From NCBI RefSeq assembly GCF_017638545.1, contig NZ_CP072110.1:1054001-1118000 (forward strand): 64,000 nucleotides of DNA. Direction: 5' to 3'. This document shows positions 25,416-34,751 of this stretch, in pieces; positions within the stretch are counted from its first letter, which is position 1; each line of letters begins with the position of its first letter. A program made the translations under genes and the position numbers. This DNA is from Psychrosphaera ytuae (GTDB taxonomy: Bacteria > Pseudomonadota > Gammaproteobacteria > Enterobacterales > Alteromonadaceae). The notes under the pieces were generated by a model. The model was not told the DNA's origin. It was given only the letters and a program-made list of their open reading frames with translations, and searched no databases.

Positions 25416-27845
25416 TCACAGCAGACTCAACTGGTCATCAAAGGCTAATAAAGCGCTCGGTTCACAATGACTTAAAATCGATTCTGCGATGGGAAAAAGC
25501 TGTTTTTCAACATAGTGTTCATAATCATATAAATCAACAAAATCAATACTTTGAGGCCCCTTTGTTGATATGTAATATTCAATCAAATCCCCTCTTCCAT
25601 ATTTGTTGAAACCAAGAAGGCGATTTGCGCCTTTCGCCGCTCTAATTTGTGGAGGCGTCGTCTTGGTGTAGCTTTTTAGGTCATTTCTAATTCTTTTTCG
25701 ATAATGCAGCAAAGAATCATGTTGACCAGATCGCAACTGGGTCAAAATTTCAACAATATAGTCATGGCATGTACAATTTTTAAACACCCTCTCGTATAAC
25801 TCTTGTTGAAATTGTTTAGCAAGGGGTGTCCAATCACTGCGAACGCTTTCTAGCCCTTTAAACACTATTTTTTTGTTTCCATCAGCATCGATAACTTGAC
25901 CCGCGTAGCGTTTTTTTGAACCTGTTTCAGAGCCTCTTATCGTCGGCATAAAAAATGGCTGGTAGCAGTTTTCGTATTCTAATTCCAATCGACTGTGCAA
26001 ATTCATTTCTTCTGAAAGCTTAACTTGCCACCAGTTGTTTAAACGAGACTCGAGTTCAGGTGCATCGCTCTCTGAGTACCGACTTTCAGCTAAGCTAACA
26101 AATACCGAGTCAGTATCACCGTAAATCACTTTGAGCCCCTGTCGTTCTAGCCACTCCTTGGTTTGGTTTAAAACCCAATGACCGCGCATGGTAATTGAAC
26201 TGGCAAGTTTGGTATCGTAAAAGCGACACCCAGCTGAACCAAGAACTCCGTAAAAGCTGTTCATTATGATTTTTATCGCATTTGAAAAAACCTTGTTGCC
26301 TTCTGACTTGGCTTTTTCTCGTGCTAACCAAAGCTCATCGAGAATGTCGGACAACAGGCTCTTCTCACGACTGAACTCTCCGCCTCTAAAGCCGGGTATT
26401 CGTTGTTCTGCTGGTATATTAGGTGCTTCAATTAAGGTAACGGGATCTATGTTAAAGGTGCGGATAATAGATGGGTAAAGACTTTTAAAGTCAAAAACCA
26501 ATACCTGAGGGTGAATACCGGGCACTGACTCCATCACATAACCTCCAGGGCTATGCAGATAGTCCTCCAACTTAACCAAATTAGGCGCAATCCAACCTTT
26601 TCGGTGCATACCAGGCATGTATAAATTTTGGAATGCTGCAACGCTACCGCCAACTTTGTCTAATTCAAGCCCGGTTAATCTCGACCTAGTTTGAAGGTAT
26701 AAAAGGAGCTGTTCTTGCCGAAAAATATCCGCTACTAATTTGCAATCCTGTAGATTGTACTCTGCTAATTTAATCGGCTCCTGCTGATACAGACGCTTTA
26801 TTTCTCCAAGTTTGTCACTTGGGTCGTCTGTTAATGTAATCTTTTGGTCGGATAAAATTTCTTTTGCGACGTTATTTAATGAAAAACTTGCAAAGTGATA
26901 GGTCGCATTTTTCATTACATCAATGCCATCCAGAACTACTCTTCCTGCTACACTTGCTCGGTCTGGATAACGCTGATGGCCACTTTTTCCGTCCGAAAAT
27001 CGCAACGCACTGCCATCCCGCCCTATTCTTAGCTTAACGTTATTTCGCTGAGCAGCTCGGTCTATCAATCTCACGTCAAAGCTTATGAAGTTCCAGCCGA
27101 CCAAACAGTCCGGATCTATAAAATTTACCCATTCACAAAACCGTTTTAAAAGTGACTTTTCATCACTACACCATTCAATAAACTCTGGGACCTCTTTGTC
27201 TTTTGTCAGAGTTTCAACCGACTTAAGCATCCCGCCGGTGTTATAAAGTACAACCGCAAATTTGGCGGCACTTGATTGAGCACCCTGATATAAGCCAATA
27301 GAGAACAAATCGCCTTTTTCATTACACTCAATGTCAATCGATAATAATGACATTGGCCTAGGTGTGTAATCAGAGGCAGTTAATTTGACGTTTTGAAAAT
27401 GGTTATAACGCCTTCCTTGAACTTGTTGGCCGACAAACTTAACTGAGCCCTTTACGAAGCGTTCCATCAAGTACCTATCGACAGGGCGAATATCTTCTTC
27501 AAAGATTTCAACTGATAGTGACTCACACAGAGGTTTTATTTTGTAATAGGTGGCTAAGTTAGGTGCATACAACGCGGCCATTGGCTCTGAATCAAAGCTT
27601 TTTAAGTCGAGAGGCTTAGAAGTTATAGGTAAGGCCTGGTTGTGAGCCAATGTAACAACCGAGTCTACGTCCGTCTGACGGATAAAACACACAGGTTTCT
27701 CTCCCGTAACCGTTAAGAGCGAGACACCAGACTGAGTTTGAATCCAAAAATCAAAACAACATAGACCACCTCGGTCGTATTGGCTTCGAGATAAGATAAA
27801 ACCTGTGTTTTCTGATTCTGGATCTATATGATTCGACATTGACAT
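25416..27845 (-). CDS. polB: DNA polymerase II (family B)
   Basis: 809 residues, close to E. coli Pol II (783 aa). Exonuclease motifs: SIDIECNEKGDLFSIGLY (Exo I), CLVGWNFISFDVRLIDRAA (Exo II) and YNLQDCKLVADIF (Exo III). Polymerase motifs: FDFKSLYPSIIRTFNIDP (A), KIIMNSFYGVLGSAGCRFYD (B), YGDTDSVFV (C). Works in repair and restart of replication. In E. coli it is LexA-controlled; I found no CTGT-N8-ACAG box upstream here. The start at ATG 27845 or 27839 cannot be decided. Confidence 0.97.
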   Translation of the reverse strand: MSMSNHIDPESENTGFILSRSQYDRGGLCCFDFWIQTQSGVSLLTVTGEKPVCFIRQTDVDSVVTLAHNQALPITSKPLDLKSFDSEPMAALYAPNLATYYKIKPLCESLSVEIFEEDIRPVDRYLMERFVKGSVKFVGQQVQGRRYNHFQNVKLTASDYTPRPMSLLSIDIECNEKGDLFSIGLYQGAQSSAAKFAVVLYNTGGMLKSVETLTKDKEVPEFIEWCSDEKSLLKRFCEWVNFIDPDCLVGWNFISFDVRLIDRAAQRNNVKLRIGRDGSALRFSDGKSGHQRYPDRASVAGRVVLDGIDVMKNATYHFASFSLNNVAKEILSDQKITLTDDPSDKLGEIKRLYQQEPIKLAEYNLQDCKLVADIFRQEQLLLYLQTRSRLTGLELDKVGGSVAAFQNLYMPGMHRKGWIAPNLVKLEDYLHSPGGYVMESVPGIHPQVLVFDFKSLYPSIIRTFNIDPVTLIEAPNIPAEQRIPGFRGGEFSREKSLLSDILDELWLAREKAKSEGNKVFSNAIKIIMNSFYGVLGSAGCRFYDTKLASSITMRGHWVLNQTKEWLERQGLKVIYGDTDSVFVSLAESRYSESDAPELESRLNNWWQVKLSEEMNLHSRLELEYENCYQPFFMPTIRGSETGSKKRYAGQVIDADGNKKIVFKGLESVRSDWTPLAKQFQQELYERVFKNCTCHDYIVEILTQLRSGQHDSLLHYRKRIRNDLKSYTKTTPPQIRAAKGANRLLGFNKYGRGDLIEYYISTKGPQSIDFVDLYDYEHYVEKQLFPIAESILSHCEPSALLAFDDQLSLL

Positions 27846-27946
27846 ATCAATAAGTGAGTATGGGCGGTATAATAGCGTGGCTGGTTAGGTAATTAAATAT
27901 CTCAACCGTTGATGCCACTTTTTTTCATCCCGTATTAGGAGACATT

Positions 27947-28744
27947 TTGGACTGGCTTTTGAGTTTTTTTCAGTTCCCTGAACTTTCGACAACCATTATC
28001 GTTCTTCTCCTGGCCTCTGCGTTTTTGGCTGGTTTTATCGACGCCATTGCCGGTGGTGGCGGGTTACTTACTGTTCCGGCTTTACTCGCCTCGGGTTTAC
28101 CGCCTCATGTTGCACTCGGAACCAACAAACTAGCAGCTACCTTTGGCTCTGTAACGGCAAGTTACGCTTTTTATAAGAAAAAGCTATTTTCTCCTTCATT
28201 TTGGCGGATAAGTCTTATCGCAACCGCGATTGGCGCAGTGTTTGGTACGATCATGGTGTCGTATCTAGATGCGGAAGTGTTAAATAAACTCTTGCCAATT
28301 CTTATCGGCTTCAGCGCTCTTTATGCTCTATTAAATCCAGTTAAACCAAGTTCCAATACAGATTTACCAGTCAAATGCCGAGGACTGACAATAAAGAAGA
28401 TAAGCCAAGGCTTTACGTTGGGTTTTTATGACGGTTTTGCTGGCCCTGGAACAGGTGCATTCTGGACTGTCAGTAACCTGATCCTCTATAAAATGAATCT
28501 ACTTATGTCATGTGGTGTAGCCCGAGCGATGAATTTTGTCAGTAATATTTGTTCGCTTTTAGCGTTTATCATTCTTGGCCACGTAAACTTTGCCATCGGT
28601 CTATCTATGGGGGCGTTACTTATGCTGGGTGCTTACACGGGAGCTCATTCAGCTATTCGGTTTGGCAATAACTTCATTAGACCAATATTTACTTTGGTGG
28701 TCTCAGTAATGGCAATAAAGCTTGCTATTGATGCATGGTCATAA
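27947..28744 (+). CDS. TSUP family transporter (TauE/SafE-like permease)
   Basis: 265 residues, seven to eight hydrophobic segments. The family signature is seen in both halves: AFLAGFIDAIAGGGGLLTVPALLASGLPPHVALGTNKLAATFGS and GFYDGFAGPGTGAFWTVS with MNFVSNICSLLAFIILGHVNF. These permeases move sulfite, sulfoacetate or related anions across the inner membrane; the substrate here is unknown. TTG start at 27947 is backed by AGGAG six bases upstream. A TATAAT at 27868-27873 in the gap from polB may be its -10 box. It is divergent from polB. Confidence 0.88.
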   Translation: MDWLLSFFQFPELSTTIIVLLLASAFLAGFIDAIAGGGGLLTVPALLASGLPPHVALGTNKLAATFGSVTASYAFYKKKLFSPSFWRISLIATAIGAVFGTIMVSYLDAEVLNKLLPILIGFSALYALLNPVKPSSNTDLPVKCRGLTIKKISQGFTLGFYDGFAGPGTGAFWTVSNLILYKMNLLMSCGVARAMNFVSNICSLLAFIILGHVNFAIGLSMGALLMLGAYTGAHSAIRFGNNFIRPIFTLVVSVMAIKLAIDAWS

Positions 28745-28792
28745 GAATATTAAGACATCAATTCGATTGTTTTTTCACTAAATTAGAACGCT

Positions 28793-29386
28793 ATGTCAGT
28801 ACATCAAATAGAGCAGTTACGAGCCAAGTTGACGGAGTTGACCGCCCAACTTCAACATCAAAAACTGATGCAACAAAACTGGTTTTCAGCAAGTGATGTT
28901 TTTAACTCGAGTAGCTTCTATACCAAAAGTGAAGAACTCGACGACTATTTAACAGAAATTCAAAACAACATAACAAGGCTCGAGTCTGTGACTGAGCAAA
29001 GCTACGCAGAGTATTTAACGGAACGTATTGCAGCGCAATTTTCTTGTTTTAAAAACTTTACCAATTCTTCATATTTAAGTACTAAATACAGTAACCAAAA
29101 TAAAAAGCACTTTTCTAAAGTTAACCGCGTAAAACAAATGGCGGCAAGAGTGACTCAATCGGCTCAGACCTTGTATCAAGAGTTGTCCAAGTTACAAGAG
29201 TACGAACGTCGTTTGTTAGACATGGTTGCAGACAAACAAGCTCAGTTGCAACACGCCAATGCTTCTAACCGCTCCGAATTACAAAATGCAGTTTTGTTGA
29301 CTCAACAGCGTCTAGGTCGATGCCGTCAAGCATTAAGCGGTGTCGAAGAGCAAATACAAGCACTAGATAAACAAAGCGAACGTTAG
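28793..29386 (+). CDS. priC: Primosomal replication protein N'' (PriC)
   Basis: 197 residues, all helical, starting IEQLRAKLTELTAQLQHQKLMQQNWFSASDVFNSSSFYTKSEELDDYLTEIQNNITRLE, the PriC pattern with a Trp-Phe pair, and with a C-terminal helical hairpin (QEYERRLLDMVADKQAQLQ...LLTQQRLGRCRQALSGVEEQIQ). PriC loads the replicative helicase at stalled forks. In E. coli priC is next to ybaM, near apt-dnaX; here ybaM lies three genes downstream, suggesting rearranged remains of that locus. Confidence 0.85.
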   Translation: MSVHQIEQLRAKLTELTAQLQHQKLMQQNWFSASDVFNSSSFYTKSEELDDYLTEIQNNITRLESVTEQSYAEYLTERIAAQFSCFKNFTNSSYLSTKYSNQNKKHFSKVNRVKQMAARVTQSAQTLYQELSKLQEYERRLLDMVADKQAQLQHANASNRSELQNAVLLTQQRLGRCRQALSGVEEQIQALDKQSER

Positions 29387-29442
29387 CCGCCGTCTTTTAT
29401 AAGCTTTGAATTACAAGTAGGAATGTAAAAACAAGAGGTCTC

Positions 29443-30366
29443 ATGTTTCAAATCCCCATCGTCTTTCATCCTATTTACAGCCAGTTAACCTTACCAAGAA
29501 ACCACCGCTTTCCTATCGAAAAGTACCAGGCTTTATTTGACCGTGTATTACATCAATATCCAGGCGACTTTAAGGTGCATCAGGTTGCGCGACCTGTCCA
29601 TGAAGATACCTTAGCCAAAGTACATGTTCGCAGTTACATCAACGACTTTATCAGTGGTGAAATATCTGAAAAAAGTATGAAACGGATTGGCTTTCCGTGG
29701 ACAGAACAATTTGTAAAGCGAACTCGCTTTGCTGTTGCTGGCACTATTAAAACTGCACAGCTCGCTTTTGAGCATGGCATTGCCCTCAATATGACGGGTG
29801 GTTATCACCACGCACATCCTGACTTTGGCTCTGGCTTTTGTGTTTTTAATGATTTGGCGCTTGCCGCCAAACAATTGTTAGATAACGACCAAGCAAGTCG
29901 GGTATTAATATTTGACTGTGATGTGCATCAGGGAGATGGCACCGCAACCTGTTGTGCTTCAGATAGCCGTATATATACAGTGTCGATACATTGTGAAAAA
30001 AACTTTCCGGCGCGCAAACAACAGAGTGATTGGGATATTGGCGTTGACAAACACTTAGAAGACGACGCTTATCTAAGCATCGTCAGCGATACTCTCGAAA
30101 CCGTCATTTCGGCTTTTAAACCAGACTTTATCATTTACGACGCAGGTATTGATATCCATAGAGATGATGACTTGGGGCTGATTAATATATCAACTGATGG
30201 CGTCTTTGCACGCGACAAACTGGTGTTCAATATGGCTAAAAATATGGCTATCCCGATCATGGCTGTGATCGGTGGAGGCTACCAACGTGATATTGATGCA
30301 CTGACAGATGTCCACCAGCAACTACCCAGAGCAGCGAGAGCCATATTCGGGGTAAACAACAGATAA
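29443..30366 (+). CDS. Histone deacetylase family amidohydrolase
   Basis: 307 residues with the class II/IV-type arginase-like fold: HPIYSQLTLPRNHRFPIEKY at the N-terminus, NMTGGYHHAHPDFGSGFCVFNDLALAAKQLL (active His-His), VLIFDCDVHQGDGTA (zinc-binding Asp-x-His), YDAGIDIHRDDDLGLINIS (zinc-binding Asp), and GGGYQRDIDAL (catalytic Gly-Gly-Gly-Tyr). Bacterial members remove acetyl or acyl groups from polyamines, short-chain amides or proteins; the actual substrate is unknown. Ribosome site AGAGGT before ATG 29443. Confidence 0.9.
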   Translation: MFQIPIVFHPIYSQLTLPRNHRFPIEKYQALFDRVLHQYPGDFKVHQVARPVHEDTLAKVHVRSYINDFISGEISEKSMKRIGFPWTEQFVKRTRFAVAGTIKTAQLAFEHGIALNMTGGYHHAHPDFGSGFCVFNDLALAAKQLLDNDQASRVLIFDCDVHQGDGTATCCASDSRIYTVSIHCEKNFPARKQQSDWDIGVDKHLEDDAYLSIVSDTLETVISAFKPDFIIYDAGIDIHRDDDLGLINISTDGVFARDKLVFNMAKNMAIPIMAVIGGGYQRDIDALTDVHQQLPRAARAIFGVNNR

Positions 30367-30469
30367 AGTGGCAAAATCATCTGTTTTTGTCCAAACTGTG
30401 TTAAAAGTGATATGGTTATCAACACTTAAGTTGTTGGCAATAGGTCAAAAATAAAAGGAATAAAACGCC

Positions 30470-30748
30470 ATGCAAATGCCTACTGACATACATAACTATT
30501 ACGAAAAGCTCGTTGTCGATTTTATTACTCACAACAAGCTTGACCAAAAATTCTCTGAAGAGTTTTTGGCCGATATGTGTTGTATCGTTTTGAATCAACT
30601 TCCATCTAAGTATATCCGCCACGAAGTCGACATGGCGTTTTATTTACCGCAAGCTGAACGCTTTGAAATGGAAATGAATGTAAAAGAAGCCATTGGACGC
30701 GCAATGGAATTTATGAGTTCTAGAGATACACGTGATGCCGAAGACTGA
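30470..30748 (+). CDS. ComFB family late competence-like protein
   Basis: 92 residues matching ComFB-type proteins: DIHNYYEKLVVDFITHNKLDQKFSEEFLADMCCIVLNQLPSKYIRHEVDMAFYLPQAERFEMEMNVKEAIGRAMEFM. Key residues are the Asp-Met-Cys-Cys-x-x-Leu-Asn-x-Leu-Pro motif followed by YIRH. Some cyanobacterial members bind second-messenger nucleotides. Whether this one binds c-di-GMP is not visible. AAAAGGAATAAAACGCC precedes the ATG. The stop overlaps the ybaM start region by 14 bases. Confidence 0.8.
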   Translation: MQMPTDIHNYYEKLVVDFITHNKLDQKFSEEFLADMCCIVLNQLPSKYIRHEVDMAFYLPQAERFEMEMNVKEAIGRAMEFMSSRDTRDAED

Positions 30749-30929
30749 AGACAACAAAAAAATAAACAGCTCTTCTCCGCTGTCGGACGCACCACCTCAT
30801 ATTCAACTAGCGGTAGATTTGATCATGATCTTGGAGTCACATCAAATTGAACCGGATGTCGCACTCGAAGCCCTCGAAATCGTTAAACTCGATTTGGAAT
30901 ACAAACTAAAAGAAAAAAACACGGCCTAG
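30735..30929 (+). CDS. ybaM: YbaM-like DUF2496 small protein
   Basis: 64 residues from ATG 30735 (a GTG three bases earlier is possible). The core SDAPPHIQLAVDLIMILESHQIEPDVALEALEIVKLDLEYKLKEK closely follows the E. coli YbaM layout (DAPxxVxLAVDLIxLLExNxIxxxxxLxALxIVKxDYExKL). Function unknown. It overlaps the ComFB-like gene, so it is translationally coupled, and a terminator follows. In E. coli ybaM neighbours priC, which lies about 1.3 kb upstream here. Confidence 0.85.
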   Translation: MPKTEDNKKINSSSPLSDAPPHIQLAVDLIMILESHQIEPDVALEALEIVKLDLEYKLKEKNTA

Positions 30930-30943
30930 ACCGTGTTTTTTTT
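30914..30943 (+). terminator. Terminator after ybaM
   Basis: Stem AACACGG / CCGTGTT with a CCTAGA loop followed by eight T residues. It overlaps the ybaM stop and closes the comFB-like/ybaM unit; the A-run on the other side could serve the opposite ABC permease gene. Confidence 0.85.
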
Positions 30944-30962
30944 ATACTATTGAAAGTTCGTA

Positions 30963-32132
30963 TTACAAGCCCAATACCACTTTTTCTGAACGTAATGAAC
31001 GTGCAGTAAATAGTGTTAGGGCTAACGACGCCAACAGCGTAATAACAAAACCCATCACGACAGGAAGGTACTCGTTTAACTCACCTTTTACCAATTGGCT
31101 AATAGCCTGCTGCTGTGAAACAACTGGAATCCAACCCAAAATGACGTGTTTATATTCAGTGATTTGGACCACCATAGGTACAAAAACAGGAATAATAATC
31201 GTGTATTGGATATATGACTGTGCTTCCTTAAACGATTTGGCATGGAATGCCGTCGCTAGCTGGAAAGACGCTGCAAATACAGCGAGAGGGATCAATATTA
31301 GCCAAATTTGTGCAGCCAATACTAAGTCGAAGTTGAACGCCAATCCGACTTTATGTAAAGGCACAAATGGGAATAAAACGAGTGATAACAAGATACTCAG
31401 TGTCGCACCAGCCATGGAATAAAAAGCAGCGTTGAGCGTTTTGGCAGCAACAACATCAAACGTAGACACTGGTTGCATAAGCAATAATTCTAATGAATTG
31501 CGCTCACGCTCACCCGCACTGGTATCAATACTTACGTTTGTTGAAGACACAAACACGGATACTAATATCATCACTGCAATCATACCTAAGATCATACCGG
31601 ACTTTGACGTTGGGGTACTGGTATCTCGGTCAGTCACTTTTAATACCGCACCGACATTCGGAGAAATACCTCTGGCCATTAACCGCATCGAAACGACTGA
31701 ACCTTGATAACTATTCAACACTGACTTTATTCGACGAATGTTACTGTTGGCATCTTGCTCTGAGTGGTCAGCAATGACAAACACTTCAGCTGGTTTCGCT
31801 GCAGCTAGACGCTCAGCAAAATCTTCAGCAAATCGAACTGTGATACCCGAATGCGTCTCATCCTCACCGTCAATTTCAATTGTCTTACCGGTTTCTGGTT
31901 TTGGCGCGTGTAAGATGTCTTCACGATCAAATAGCTCCAATAATTGCGGTGCTTGTTGTTGATTTTCAAACTCCACGTACATGGTTTCTTGTGAGCGAGA
32001 TTTTTCGATTTGAAACGAAAACATTCCAACAAACATAATTGGACCAACCACGGCACCAAGCAGCGCTGCCATTACTGAGCGTTTATCTCGGATAGAGTCC
32101 AACACTTCCTTTTTTAACAATGACATGATCAT
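30963..32132 (-). CDS. ABC exporter permease (NatB/ABC-2 type)
   Basis: 389 residues with six predicted membrane helices: one at 20-38 and five after residue 175 (MILGMIAVMILVSVFVSS, ATLSILLSLVLFPFVPL, AAQIWLILIPLAVFAASFQL, IIIPVFVPMVVQI, VVMGFVITLLASLALTLF). A large outside domain fills residues 40-170. This is the ABC-2/NatB layout used for efflux. The GERERNSLELLLMQPVS cytoplasmic coupling segment is typical. It overlaps the ATPase gene by four bases (ATGA). The substrate (sodium, peptide or toxic compound) is unknown. Confidence 0.87.
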   Translation of the reverse strand: MIMSLLKKEVLDSIRDKRSVMAALLGAVVGPIMFVGMFSFQIEKSRSQETMYVEFENQQQAPQLLELFDREDILHAPKPETGKTIEIDGEDETHSGITVRFAEDFAERLAAAKPAEVFVIADHSEQDANSNIRRIKSVLNSYQGSVVSMRLMARGISPNVGAVLKVTDRDTSTPTSKSGMILGMIAVMILVSVFVSSTNVSIDTSAGERERNSLELLLMQPVSTFDVVAAKTLNAAFYSMAGATLSILLSLVLFPFVPLHKVGLAFNFDLVLAAQIWLILIPLAVFAASFQLATAFHAKSFKEAQSYIQYTIIIPVFVPMVVQITEYKHVILGWIPVVSQQQAISQLVKGELNEYLPVVMGFVITLLASLALTLFTARSLRSEKVVLGL

Positions 32133-32863
32133 GCTGCGATTCCTTCATCAGTACCAATTAGTTTTACAAACGCTTCTTCTAGAGAAGACTCACCCGTGCG
32201 CTCACACAATTCTTCAGGTGTACCCTCACCGGCAATTTTACCATCAGAAATAACGATAACTTTGTCACACAGAGCCGCGACTTCTTGCATCACATGAGAT
32301 GAAAATAAAATACACGTCCCTTGCTCTTTTAGTTGCGCTAAGATATCTCGAAGAATTCGTGTACTCATTACATCTAAACCTCGAGTTGGTTCATCGAGGA
32401 TCAGGTTTTTAGGTTCGTGTACTAGCGATTGTGCTAACACAACTTTCATTCGTTGACCTTGCGAAAAACCTTCACAGCGACGATCTGCGATGTCTTCAAT
32501 ATTTAATCGAGTGATCACTTTATTAACTGCAGCATCACGGTCTGCGCCCTTAAAGCCATGTAAACCAGCAAAATAACTGATTTGCTCACGCGCCGTTAAC
32601 CGCTCGTACAAACCAAACTTATCCGGGAATATGCCAATGTGACTGCGGGCCTTCATCGGCTCTTTAGCACTATCAATACCATTGATAATACCAACGCCTT
32701 GGTCTGCTTTTAATAAGCCATATAAAACTCGTAATGCAGTCGTTTTACCTGCGCCATTGGGGCCTAACAAACCCGTTATTTGGCCATCTTCAGCACTAAA
32801 GCTCAGATCTTTAAGAGCTTGGAATTCACCGAAAGATTTAACTAAATTTTTCACTTCTAACAT
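32129..32863 (-). CDS. ABC transporter ATP-binding protein (NatA-like)
   Basis: 244 residues with Walker A GPNGAGKTT (residues 34-42), Q-loop region, signature FSQGQRMKV, Walker B NLILDEPTRGLDV and the H-loop in CILFSSHVMQ. It powers the ABC-2 permease that follows with a 4-base overlap. A good ribosome site (AGGAG) lies before ATG 32863. The gene begins 10 bases after the hydrolase stop, so all three genes form one operon. Confidence 0.93.
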   Translation of the reverse strand: MLEVKNLVKSFGEFQALKDLSFSAEDGQITGLLGPNGAGKTTALRVLYGLLKADQGVGIINGIDSAKEPMKARSHIGIFPDKFGLYERLTAREQISYFAGLHGFKGADRDAAVNKVITRLNIEDIADRRCEGFSQGQRMKVVLAQSLVHEPKNLILDEPTRGLDVMSTRILRDILAQLKEQGTCILFSSHVMQEVAALCDKVIVISDGKIAGEGTPEELCERTGESSLEEAFVKLIGTDEGIAA

Positions 32864-32872
32864 GACTCGCTC

Positions 32873-34336
32873 CTATTTAATCTGATTCATATCGACGAAG
32901 AACATGCGCTGACGTTCTTGATCTGCACAACTAAAATCAAGTCCATCAAAACTGCCCGTTTTAACAAACTCACTAATAGGGTCGATGCATTGATTAAATG
33001 AAGCCACATGAGAAGCTTGTTTGATGACGACATGTTTGGCGTTTTCTAAGGTTTCCATTGCCATATCACCATATTCAGGTGGTGTAACGGGATCATACAA
33101 TCCAGAAAACAACAACACAGGAACGTCTGTTTTTAATGGTTCATTGAAGCCAGATTCCACTTCGAATTTAGGCCAATGTTCACACGCTGAGGAAAACTGC
33201 TCAAACGTGTTGTTGCCATTAAAATAGTTATCACCGTCTTTTTTGATATCTGATGGCATCGCTCGAGGGATGTCTTCATTACACAAAATATTAAGGGTAA
33301 GACCATTGTATAGCTGTCCTGGCTGACGCTCAGAATCAGCCTGCTGACCAATTAGTGCGGCAATCATGCGATAGTCGCCACTAGCAGCGCGGTTAATCGC
33401 ATAAGGCAACATTGAGCGTGTACCTAAGCTATATAAAAGTCCGCGTAATGACTCAATGACTTTAGAGTCAGTCATTACAAACTCGACAGGTTTACCGGTT
33501 AAGGGGTGGAACATATCCACTTTGATTGGACCCTTTTTGAGACGCTCAGCAAAATCCAAATAATCCTGTTTTAAGTTAGGAAACGCTTTATGACAGCTTT
33601 CTGTGTTTTTACAGTCCTCTACCAACATGTCAAAGGCACGTTCGGAGGTTTTGCCAAAAAATCCAATCACTAACTGCATTGGCGCATTACTGTCTAATAC
33701 GGCTGTCTTAACCGACTCAGGAAATTGTTGTAAGTAGGTAAATCCAGCGCGAGTTCCGTACGAACCGCCAAATACATGAAGCTGTTCGTGACCTAATGCA
33801 GCTCTCACCGCCTCAAGGTCTTTGATATGCTCGATAGAGTTGTAAGAAGGTAAGTGGTGTCCGGTGTTATCTGCTAAACACGCCTCTATTTCTGCTTTGA
33901 CATCTAATTGGCTGTCGTCAAATGACAAAGGCTCAACAAATGGCTTGTCACACATGATCGCGTTAGACTTGCCGGTACCGCGTTGGTCGACAAAAATGAT
34001 GTCGTGTTCACGGCGGACTTTTTCCAATCTGCCATCCATCATTCCAGCGAGTTCAGTCGCCGCTTGACCAGGACCACCCGCCAAAAATATTACTGGGACC
34101 GTTTTGCTCTCTTCTTTGAACTTAGGAAGCACAACGACATTTACGTCGATTTTATTTTGTTCTGAGATTGGTTCGGCTCGATTCTCTGGAACCTCCAGTG
34201 AACCACATAAAACTTGTGATTTGATTCCATCTACGAAACACTTCTCAAGCTCTAATTGCTGAGCTTGAACTGATGGAGAAATCAGGGTGCCAGACAGCAT
34301 TGCGATGCCACTTAGCCGTGTTAAAACGGATAGCAT
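32873..34336 (-). CDS. Secreted alpha/beta hydrolase (TAP-like peptidase family)
   Basis: 487 residues with a signal peptide (LTRLSGIAMLSGTLISPSVQA). The oxyanion region is IFLAGGPGQAA with FVDQRGTGKSNAI. The nucleophile Ser sits in VFGGSYGTRAG, the Asp in FSGLYDPVTPPEYGD and the His in QASHVASFNQC; together they form a full catalytic triad. This is the proline iminopeptidase/tripeptidyl aminopeptidase-like family, so a periplasmic or secreted peptidase is likely. It is the first gene of the operon with the ABC exporter. Ribosome site AAGGAG before ATG 34336. Confidence 0.9.
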   Translation of the reverse strand: MLSVLTRLSGIAMLSGTLISPSVQAQQLELEKCFVDGIKSQVLCGSLEVPENRAEPISEQNKIDVNVVVLPKFKEESKTVPVIFLAGGPGQAATELAGMMDGRLEKVRREHDIIFVDQRGTGKSNAIMCDKPFVEPLSFDDSQLDVKAEIEACLADNTGHHLPSYNSIEHIKDLEAVRAALGHEQLHVFGGSYGTRAGFTYLQQFPESVKTAVLDSNAPMQLVIGFFGKTSERAFDMLVEDCKNTESCHKAFPNLKQDYLDFAERLKKGPIKVDMFHPLTGKPVEFVMTDSKVIESLRGLLYSLGTRSMLPYAINRAASGDYRMIAALIGQQADSERQPGQLYNGLTLNILCNEDIPRAMPSDIKKDGDNYFNGNNTFEQFSSACEHWPKFEVESGFNEPLKTDVPVLLFSGLYDPVTPPEYGDMAMETLENAKHVVIKQASHVASFNQCIDPISEFVKTGSFDGLDFSCADQERQRMFFVDMNQIK

Positions 34337-34486
34337 GGGAACTCCTTTTTCTTATAGATTTTTTGCATATTTAGAATACGCATAACTTTTCAGCGCGTAT
34401 TTTAATTTATCTTAAAGCAAGGTGTCGGGATTTTCAGTAACTAAATGTTTCTGATGAAAAGAAAAAAGAAATCAAGGAAGATTGGG

Positions 34487-34597
34487 TGGCACCCCCACCA
34501 GCCACATCCCGGCACACGAGTCATTAGCTGTGGCTGCTCCCTTCCGGGCCTGACCAGGTTAACCAACTATCGTTGCGAGAGAACCAATGGGGATACC
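34487..34597 (-). ncRNA. ffs: Signal recognition particle 4.5S RNA
   Basis: The minus strand reads GGTATCCCC, TTGGTTCTCTCGCAACG, CCTGGTCAGGCCCGGAAGGG, AGCAGCC and TGTGCCGGGATGTGGCTGG. These are the conserved blocks of the bacterial small SRP RNA: apical GGAA tetraloop with the symmetric loop that binds Ffh. The two ends pair (GGTATCCCCA with TGGGGGTGCC). The exact mature ends are estimated from this pairing. No protein gene overlaps it. Confidence 0.93.
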
Positions 34598-34751
34598 ATA
34601 ATGGACTGATTGCGTAATCAAGCAATCGGCGCGAATTATTACGTAAACCTCGAGGACATGCAAGGCCAATTACAACAATCCTGCAGTTAACTAAAACAAC
34701 TGCTCAATAATTGAGTAAGTGCTTTTTTCTGCTAGGTTTATATCGTAACCT

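Noticed and set aside
27846..27946. LexA box before polB
   Set aside because: No CTGT-N8-ACAG pattern on either strand, although polB is damage-induced in E. coli.
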